DNA of 64,000 nucleotides from Yersinia proxima (GTDB lineage Bacteria; Pseudomonadota; Gammaproteobacteria; Enterobacterales; Enterobacteriaceae): NCBI RefSeq assembly GCF_902170785.1, contig NZ_CABHYG010000014.1, positions 62,001 to 126,000 of the forward strand, read 5' to 3'. Shown piece by piece: positions 58,231 to 64,000 of this stretch (position 1 is its first letter; each line of letters starts with the position of its first letter). The notes under the pieces were generated by a model. It saw only the letters and a program-made list of their open reading frames with translations, ran no database searches and was not told where the DNA came from. The position numbers and the translations under genes were made by a program.

Positions 58231-59763
58231 ATGCCCTACCTGCTAGAAATGAAAGAAATTACCAAGCAGTTCGGTGTCGTTAAGGCGGTAGATAATATCA
58301 GCCTGACATTGGAAGCCGGGCAAGTATTATCTTTATGTGGCGAAAATGGCTCTGGAAAGTCCACATTAATGAAAGTGTTATGTGGTATTTACCCCGTAGG
58401 TTCCTATCAGGGGGAAATCATTTTCTCAGGGGAAACACTTCAGGCCAAAAATATTCGTGAAACCGAACAAAAAGGCATCGCGATAATTCATCAGGAATTA
58501 GCATTGGTGAAGCAAATGTCTGTGCTGGAAAATATGTTTCTCGGCTCCGAATGGGGGCGTTTTGGCATTATGGATTACGACGCCATGTACCTGCGCTGCC
58601 AACGGATGTTGGCACAGGTCAAACTGGTGGTAGACCCTCATACCCCGGTAGGTGAATTGGGGCTTGGGCAGCAGCAATTGGTTGAAATTGCCAAAGCGCT
58701 GAACAAACAAGTTCGGTTGCTGGTACTGGATGAACCGACCGCTTCTTTAACCGAAAGTGAAACGGCTATTTTGCTGGATATTATCCGTGATCTACGCAAT
58801 CACGGTATTGCCTGCATCTATATCTCGCACAAATTGAATGAAGTGAAAGCGATATCAGATCATATCTGTGTGATCCGCGATGGCCGCCATATAGGCACTC
58901 GCTCTGCGGCGACCATGAGTGAAGATGACATCATCGCCATGATGGTGGGCCGTGAACTGAAAGAACTCTATCCACACGAAGCCCACCACATTGGTGAGGA
59001 AATTCTGCGCGTAGAAAATATCTGTGCCTGGCACCCGGTAAACCGCCATATCCGGCGAGTGGATGATGTCTCTTTCTCTTTAAAACGCGGGGAGATATTA
59101 GGTGTCGCTGGGCTAGTGGGGTCTGGCCGAACAGAAACAGTACAATGCTTATTCGGTGTTTATCCTGGCCGCTGGCAAGGCGAGATATTTATTGATGGTA
59201 AAGCTGTGACCATCAGTAATTGCCAACAAGCCATGAAACTTGGAATTGCCATGGTGCCAGAAGATCGTAAGAAAGACGGCATCGTACCGGTTATGGGGGT
59301 GGGGGCTAATATCACACTGGCTGCGCTAGATGACTTCACCGGCTCTTTCAGTGTGTTGGATGATGCAAAAGAACAATCAACTATTGAGCAGTCCCTGGCT
59401 CGATTAAAGGTGAAAACCTCCTCTTCTGAGCTGGCCATTGCCCGACTCAGTGGGGGTAATCAGCAAAAAGCTATTCTTGCCAAATGCTTGCTACTGAACC
59501 CACGAATTTTGATTCTCGATGAACCGACGCGCGGTATCGATATTGGTGCAAAATATGAAATATATAAACTTATCAATCAATTAGTTCAGCAGGGGATTGC
59601 GGTCATTGTGATTTCCTCTGAACTACCGGAGGTCTTGGGATTAAGTGATCGGGTGCTGGTCATGCATCAAGGGCGCATCAAAGCCGATCTCATTAACCAT
59701 AATCTGACGCAAGAGAAGGTCATGGAAGCCGCACTCAGGAGTGAAACCCATGTCGCAAGCTAA
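58231..59763 (+). CDS. xylG: D-xylose ABC transporter, ATP-binding protein
   Basis: A 510-residue protein with two ABC ATPase domains. The first has Walker [10 protein letters not shown] near residue 38, signature LGLGQQQ and Walker [11 protein letters not shown]. The second has a degenerate Walker [10 protein letters not shown] near 298, signature LSGGNQQK and [14 protein letters not shown]. It powers xylose import. ATG 58231 follows GGAGGG and gives [11 protein letters not shown] as in E. coli; the ATG at 58219 is not used. Confidence 0.96.
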   Translation: MPYLLEMKEITKQFGVVKAVDNISLTLEAGQVLSLCGENGSGKSTLMKVLCGIYPVGSYQGEIIFSGETLQAKNIRETEQKGIAIIHQELALVKQMSVLENMFLGSEWGRFGIMDYDAMYLRCQRMLAQVKLVVDPHTPVGELGLGQQQLVEIAKALNKQVRLLVLDEPTASLTESETAILLDIIRDLRNHGIACIYISHKLNEVKAISDHICVIRDGRHIGTRSAATMSEDDIIAMMVGRELKELYPHEAHHIGEEILRVENICAWHPVNRHIRRVDDVSFSLKRGEILGVAGLVGSGRTETVQCLFGVYPGRWQGEIFIDGKAVTISNCQQAMKLGIAMVPEDRKKDGIVPVMGVGANITLAALDDFTGSFSVLDDAKEQSTIEQSLARLKVKTSSSELAIARLSGGNQQKAILAKCLLLNPRILILDEPTRGIDIGAKYEIYKLINQLVQQGIAVIVISSELPEVLGLSDRVLVMHQGRIKADLINHNLTQEKVMEAALRSETHVAS

Positions 59764-60934
59764 TCAAACTGAAGTGAACACACCCGAAAATGGCGATAAA
59801 AAGCCATTATTCCGACTAAAATCGGTTAATTTACAAGTTTTTGTCATGTTGGCGGCTATTGCCGTGATTATGCTGTTTTTCACTTTTACCACCGAAGGGG
59901 CCTATCTCAGCGCCAGGAATATCTCGAATTTACTGCGACAAACGGCGATCACCGGCATTTTGGCGGTGGGGATGGTATTTGTCATTATTTCGGCCGAAAT
60001 TGATTTGTCTGTAGGCTCGATGATGGGGTTATTGGGCGGTGCGGCAGCCATTTTTGATGTGTGGCTCGGTTGGCCGCTCCCTCTGACCATTGTGGTTACT
60101 CTGGGATTGGGGCTGGTGCTTGGCGCATGGAATGGTTGGTGGGTTGCTTATCGCAAAGTGCCTTCGTTTATTGTCACATTGGCGGGAATGCTGGCTTTCC
60201 GTGGCATTTTAATCGGCATCACCAACGGCACGACCGTTTCACCTACCAGTAATGCCATGTCGCAGATTGGGCAAAGTTATCTGCCAAACGGCCTTGGTTT
60301 TGGCATTGGCGCAATTGGCCTGATGTTATTTGTTGCCTGGCAGTGGCGTCGACGTAGCCATCGTATCCGGCTGGGCTTGCCTGTTGCCGCGCCACAAGGT
60401 GATGTTACTCGCCAAACTATTACCGCAGTTATCGTTCTTGGTGCCATATATTTACTGAATGATTATCGGGGCGTTCCTACGCCGGTATTGATCCTCACGG
60501 CATTGATGTTGGCGGGTATTTTTCTGGCCACCCGCACCGCATTTGGCCGCCGGATCTATGCTATTGGCGGCAATATCGATGCCGCGCGCTTGTCTGGGGT
60601 GAATGTGGAACGCACCAAACTGGCGGTATTTGCTATCAACGGGTTGATGGTTGCCATGGCAGGTTTGATTCTCAGTTCACGCCTTGGGGCTGGCTCACCT
60701 TCAGCCGGTAATATTGCTGAACTGGATGCGATTGCCGCTTGTGTCATTGGTGGCACCAGCCTGGCGGGTGGGATTGGGAGTGTGGCGGGTGCAGTTATGG
60801 GGGCATTTATCATGGCTTCTCTCGACAATGGGATGAGCATGCTAGATGTACCGACATTCTGGCAGTACATTGTCAAAGGTGCAATTTTGCTGTTGGCAGT
60901 GTGGATGGATTCTGCCACCAAACGCCGAGTGTGA
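59750..60934 (+). CDS. xylH: D-xylose ABC transporter, permease
   Basis: A 394-residue inner-membrane permease with about ten helices. [34 protein letters not shown] and [29 protein letters not shown] are conserved with E. coli XylH. The ATG at 59750, 14 bases inside the xylG end and behind CAGGAG, gives MSQANQTE. It forms the membrane channel for xylose. Confidence 0.96.
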   Translation: MSQANQTEVNTPENGDKKPLFRLKSVNLQVFVMLAAIAVIMLFFTFTTEGAYLSARNISNLLRQTAITGILAVGMVFVIISAEIDLSVGSMMGLLGGAAAIFDVWLGWPLPLTIVVTLGLGLVLGAWNGWWVAYRKVPSFIVTLAGMLAFRGILIGITNGTTVSPTSNAMSQIGQSYLPNGLGFGIGAIGLMLFVAWQWRRRSHRIRLGLPVAAPQGDVTRQTITAVIVLGAIYLLNDYRGVPTPVLILTALMLAGIFLATRTAFGRRIYAIGGNIDAARLSGVNVERTKLAVFAINGLMVAMAGLILSSRLGAGSPSAGNIAELDAIAACVIGGTSLAGGIGSVAGAVMGAFIMASLDNGMSMLDVPTFWQYIVKGAILLLAVWMDSATKRRV

Positions 60935-60948
60935 TCCCATCTTCAAAA

Positions 60949-60978
60949 AGAGATCAATGCCATACTGCATTGATCTCT
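60949..60978 (+). terminator. Perfect 12-bp hairpin after xylH
   Basis: AGAGATCAATGC (60949-60960) and GCATTGATCTCT (60967-60978) pair completely over a six-base loop, 14 bases past the xylH stop. There is no T run, so it may partly terminate or stabilise the xylFGH mRNA upstream of xylR. Confidence 0.6.
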
Positions 60979-61019
60979 GAGGTTAATGACAAAGTGTCTG
61001 TAGTGGTGAAAACAGGCAG

Positions 61020-61100
61020 ATCGTAAAGACGCCGTAAACCCATCCCTGGGGCTCGAGCCGCGCCTTCCCTGGCGCGAACCCTGCTTTCACCTTGCAAGTC
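61020..61100. repeat. Palindromic intergenic element between xylH and xylR
   Basis: The stretch AAGACGCCGTAAACCCATCC and what follows contains two consecutive hairpins, CCCA/TGGG near 61039-61050 and GCGCC/GGCGC near 61061-61076. The composition is more GC-rich than the flanks. It resembles interspersed repeats found in enterobacterial genomes, but I cannot confirm copies elsewhere. Confidence 0.35.
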
Positions 61101-61147
61101 CTTAGGGTTTGTCTGTTACCCCTCCCCCTATTTCAGGAGCTATTCCC

Positions 61148-62341
61148 ATGTTTGAGAAACGCTACCGGATAACCTTGTTATTTAATGCTAACAAAGTATA
61201 CGACCGGCAAGTGGTGGAAGGTGTCGGTGAGTATTTGCAGGCCTCACAGTGCGACTGGGATATCTTTATAGAAGAGGATTTTCGCTGCCGCATTGAGAAT
61301 ATCAGGGATTGGTTAGGCGATGGTGTTATTGCCGATTTTGATGATCGGCAGATAGAGCAACTGCTGGTGAATGTTGATGTTCCGATTATCGGCGTAGGGG
61401 GATCTTATCATCAGCCAGAGGATTATCCGGCAGTAGATTATATTGCAACGGATAACTCTGCTCTGGTTGAGGCGGCATTTATGCATCTGAAAGAGAAGGG
61501 TTTAAACCGTTTTGCTTTTTATGGTTTGCCAGCCAGTAGTGATAAACGTTGGGCGCAGGAGCGAGAGTATGCCTTCCGGCAATTAGTCGCAGCAGAACAA
61601 TATCAAGGAGTGGTCTATCAGGGGATGGCCACTGCGCCCGCCAACTGGCAATACACGCAAAATCGGTTGGCGGACTGGGTGCAAACTCTGCCACATCAGA
61701 CAGGAATTATTGCTGTCACTGACGCGCGGGCGCGCCATTTATTGCAAGTGTGCGAGCATCTGGATATTGCAGTGCCAGAGAAATTGAGTGTGATTGGTAT
61801 TGATAATGAAGAACTAACCCGCTATTTATCGCGAGTGGCACTTTCGTCGGTGGTGCAGGGGACGCGGCAGATGGGCTATCGTGCGGCTAAGTTATTGCAT
61901 CAGCGTCTTAATCAGCGCCAGAAACAACAAGAAGCTGCGCCGTTGCAGCGTATTCTGGTGCCACCGGTGAAAGTGATGGCGCGGCGTTCGACAGATTTTC
62001 GCTCATTACGCGATCCGGCCGTGATTCAGGCGATGCACTATATCCGCCATCATGCCTGCAAGGGGATTAAGGTTGAACAGGTGCTGGATGCAGTAGGGAT
62101 GTCGCGCTCAAACCTGGAAAAGCGCTTCAAAGATGATATTGGGCAGACTATTCATGGTGTTATTCATGAAGAAAAGCTCGATCGGGCGCGCAATTTGTTG
62201 TCTGCAACTTCATTACCCATCAATGAAATCTCTCAAATGTGCGGTTATCCATCGCTGCAATACTTCTATTCGGTCTTCAAAAAAGGCTATTCAATCACGC
62301 CAAAAGAGCATCGTGATAAGTATGGCGAGGTCAGTTATTAG
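61148..62341 (+). CDS. xylR: Xylose operon regulator XylR
   Basis: A 397-residue activator. Residues about 1-280 are a LacI-like sugar-binding domain (KRYRITLLFNANKVYDRQVVEGVGEYLQ; VIGIDNEELTRYLSRVALSSV). The C-terminal 100 residues are an AraC double helix-turn-helix (VEQVLDAVGMSRSNLEKRFKDDIGQTIH and EISQMCGYPSLQYFYSVFKKGYSITPKE). It activates xylAB and xylFGH with xylose. ATG 61148 follows CAGGAG; the frame from 61109 is longer but lacks a ribosome site. Confidence 0.96.
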   Translation: MFEKRYRITLLFNANKVYDRQVVEGVGEYLQASQCDWDIFIEEDFRCRIENIRDWLGDGVIADFDDRQIEQLLVNVDVPIIGVGGSYHQPEDYPAVDYIATDNSALVEAAFMHLKEKGLNRFAFYGLPASSDKRWAQEREYAFRQLVAAEQYQGVVYQGMATAPANWQYTQNRLADWVQTLPHQTGIIAVTDARARHLLQVCEHLDIAVPEKLSVIGIDNEELTRYLSRVALSSVVQGTRQMGYRAAKLLHQRLNQRQKQQEAAPLQRILVPPVKVMARRSTDFRSLRDPAVIQAMHYIRHHACKGIKVEQVLDAVGMSRSNLEKRFKDDIGQTIHGVIHEEKLDRARNLLSATSLPINEISQMCGYPSLQYFYSVFKKGYSITPKEHRDKYGEVSY

Positions 62342-62470
62342 TCGTTTTTAAACCACAGATGATGACGTTAGATTCCGCATGACGAGGGAATTTATTCATC
62401 ATGCCTATTGAATGAATAGCACCATATAATAAACACGCTATAATCACCGCCTTACACTCGTATCTTCTCT

Positions 62471-62565
62471 GGAAGATCATCGTCCCCGGTGGGGCGGCTG
62501 GACTTCAAATCCAGATGGGGCCGCCAGCGGTCCCTGGCAGGTTCGACTCCTGTGATCTTCCGCCA
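62471..62565 (+). tRNA. selC: Selenocysteine tRNA (anticodon UCA)
   Basis: A 95-base tRNA. The acceptor arm GGAAGATC pairs with GATCTTCC and is followed by G and an encoded CCA at the 3' end. It has the long extra arm typical of tRNA-Sec and the anticodon loop ACTTCAAAT (TCA). It decodes the UGA of fdoG. A TATAAT at 62439-62444 is the likely -10, with only a weak -35. Its 3' end is a favoured integration site, and an integrase gene follows. Confidence 0.97.
62540..62565 (+). other. Probable attachment site (attL) at the 3' end of selC
   Basis: P4-type integrases recombine in the T arm and acceptor 3' end of tRNA genes. The selC 3' end from the T arm to CCA is intact here, with an integrase reading away from it 163 bases downstream. 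The matching attR would be a repeat of this 3' end beyond base 64000, which cannot be seen. Confidence 0.5.
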
Positions 62566-62677
62566 AAACTCTTCCGTATTACTCCCCAAAAGTCCTAAAA
62601 ACCCCAGTAAAACCAATAGATATAGCATTTTATTGTCCGTAGGTGTCCGAGCTTATCTCTCTAAATCCGTAACAATT

Positions 62678-62727
62678 GTGTATAGTAAAGGGTATAGAAT
62701 TACCCTATACTTTTTTGAGCTATACAC
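62678..62727. promoter_or_regulatory. Nested GTATAG half-sites in front of the integrase gene
   Basis: GTGTATAG (62678-62685) and GTATAG (62692-62697) face CTATAC (62705-62710) and CTATACAC (62720-62727). The outer pair forms an 8-bp inverted repeat and the last base touches the integrase ATG. This looks like a two-dimer operator for autorepression by the integrase or an excisionase. Confidence 0.55.
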
Positions 62728-63897
62728 ATGCCACTTTCCGATATCCAGATTCGCCGTGCTAAACCACAAGAAAAAGCCTATACCCTGAGTGACGGGCAAG
62801 GGCTATCACTCTTAATTGAACCTAACGGCAGCAAAGGGTGGCGCTTTCGCTATCGTTTTGCCGGTAAAGCCCGATTAATGTCATTAGGGACTTATGACTT
62901 GATATCCCTTGCTGAGGCTCGCTCTAAGCGAGATATGGCACGTAAACTGGTTGCAGATGGAACAGATCCCGCAGAGGTGAAAAAGGCTGAGAAGTTAGCG
63001 CAGCGGCTTTCATCGGAAAACTCTTTTGAGGCCATTAGCCGTGAGTGGCATAAAGCTAAAGCGGATCGTTGGTCTTTGGGATATAGGGAAGAAATCATGA
63101 GTACCTTTGAGGCGGATATATTTCCGTATATTGGTAAACGGCCAATTGCAGAAATCACACCGCTGGAGTTACTTGATGTGCTTCAACGTATCGAAAAGCG
63201 TGGAGCGTTAGAAAAAACGCGCAAAGTACGTCAGCGCTGCGGGGAAGTATTTCGTTATGCCATTATTACCGGTCGGGCTGCATATAATCCCGCCCCTGAC
63301 CTTGCCAGCGCATTAAGTACGCCAAAGAAACAGCATTACCCGTTCTTGTCTGCCGAAGAGATGCCATATTTTATTCGTGATCTAGAGGGTTATACCGGCA
63401 GCATTATAACCAAGAACGCCGCGAAGATACTTATGTTAACGGGTGTACGAACTAAGGAAATGCGTTTTGCTACTTGGCAGGAAATCGATCTTGAGAGCGG
63501 CTTGTGGGAGATTCCAGCAGAACGAATGAAGATGCGTCGCCCTCATATCGTGCCGTTGTCTACGCAGGTTATAGCGCTATTTAAACAGCTCTTACCTATC
63601 ACCGGACATTATCCTTATATTTTTATTGGACGAAATGACCGTAAAAAGCCTATAAGTAAAGAAACCGTAAATCAGGTCATTGAATTACTGGGTTATAAAG
63701 GCCGTGCGACGGGTCACGGATTTAGACATACCATGTCAACGATTTTGCATGAGCAAGGCTATGATAGTGCATGGATAGAGCTACAATTGGCTCACGTTGA
63801 TAAGAATAGTATTCGCGGTACTTATAATCATGCGCAGTATCTTGAAAAACGTAGGGATATGTTGCAGTGGTATGCTGATATGTTAAATAACGTATAA
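62728..63897 (+). CDS. P4-type tyrosine recombinase (island integrase)
   Basis: A 389-residue integrase. The N-terminal 90 residues are the DUF4102 arm-binding domain (SDIQIRRAKPQEKAYTLSDGQGLSLLIEPNGSKGWRFRYRF). The catalytic domain carries R241 (TGVRTKEMRF), H330 and R333 (HGFRHTMS), H356 and the nucleophile Y366 (GTYNHAQ). It follows selC and reads away from it, the usual layout of genomic islands at selC. The likely partners (excisionase, cargo) lie past base 64000. The ribosome site is weak (TTGAG). Confidence 0.94.
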   Translation: MPLSDIQIRRAKPQEKAYTLSDGQGLSLLIEPNGSKGWRFRYRFAGKARLMSLGTYDLISLAEARSKRDMARKLVADGTDPAEVKKAEKLAQRLSSENSFEAISREWHKAKADRWSLGYREEIMSTFEADIFPYIGKRPIAEITPLELLDVLQRIEKRGALEKTRKVRQRCGEVFRYAIITGRAAYNPAPDLASALSTPKKQHYPFLSAEEMPYFIRDLEGYTGSIITKNAAKILMLTGVRTKEMRFATWQEIDLESGLWEIPAERMKMRRPHIVPLSTQVIALFKQLLPITGHYPYIFIGRNDRKKPISKETVNQVIELLGYKGRATGHGFRHTMSTILHEQGYDSAWIELQLAHVDKNSIRGTYNHAQYLEKRRDMLQWYADMLNNV

Positions 63898-63904
63898 AAT
63901 TTTA

Positions 63905-63937
63905 AAAGCCCCTTGGTGGGGCTTTATTCGTTATTTT
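63905..63937 (+). terminator. Terminator of the integrase gene
   Basis: AAAGCCCC (63905-63912) and GGGGCTTT (63918-63925) pair over a five-base loop and are followed by a T-rich run. The last 60 bases of the window show nothing else. Confidence 0.8.
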
Positions 63938-64000
63938 TTTTGATTTGTAGATGGTTGAAGTTTTGCTATATTTATAGGGTTCAATGTTTTTACTGAAAAG

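Overview
This window is chromosomal DNA of an enterobacterium, most likely a Yersinia. It has many proteins closely similar to E. coli housekeeping proteins (GyrB tail, YidA, IbpA/IbpB, GlyQ/GlyS, SodA, FdoG, SelA/SelB, MtlA, XylA). Its gene neighbourhoods match E. coli's in pieces but are reordered, and it carries ERIC-type intergenic palindromes. The genus is inferred from gene order and repeats; I cannot fix the species.

Layout. 1-7.5 kb: end of gyrB, yidA, a three-gene catabolic cluster (threonine dehydratase-like, ornithine cyclodeaminase-like, ROK kinase), yidR/yidQ, and the heat-shock pair ibpA/ibpB with a sigma32 promoter and two ROSE-like RNA thermometers. 7.5-17.7 kb: yidE, avtA, malS, a ParD/ParE-like toxin-antitoxin pair, ghrB, an MFS exporter divergent from a SufR-like regulator, and yiaD. 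17.9-21.7 kb: an accessory insertion with two tandem paralogous exported proteins that end in a GNAT acetyltransferase signature. The second ends in the residues HDEL. This is the most novel-looking part of the window. 21.8-27 kb: yiaC-tag, glyQS, yiaF, then a GC-rich palindromic non-coding block. 27.6-34.5 kb: the mannitol operon mtlADR behind four CRP sites, yibL, and a LysE exporter divergent from a MocR-type regulator. 34.5-39 kb: a VapBC module, yiiM, a chemoreceptor with a FliA promoter and a C-terminal NWETF tether, and sodA with a Fur box. 39.1-49.2 kb: fdhD, fdoGHI, fdhE, selA, selB. 49.3-53.8 kb: mdfA, wecH, a GlxA-type regulator and a two-domain isochorismatase-family protein. 53.8-62.3 kb: the xylose regulon xylBA / xylFGH-xylR. 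62.4-64 kb: selC (tRNA-Sec) followed by a P4-type integrase, probably the left edge of a genomic island that continues outside the window.

How the genes fit together. fdoG contains an in-frame UGA codon for selenocysteine (position 196) with a hairpin just 3' of it. The same window encodes tRNA-Sec (selC), selenocysteine synthase (selA), the selenocysteine elongation factor (selB) and the formate dehydrogenase accessory proteins FdhD and FdhE, so almost the whole selenium/formate pathway except selD is present. The xylose and mannitol operons are complete for uptake and entry into central metabolism and show CRP sites. Several small regulatory modules (integrase half-sites, MocR inverted repeat, SufR-like palindromes, toxin-antitoxin operators) are readable directly in the DNA.
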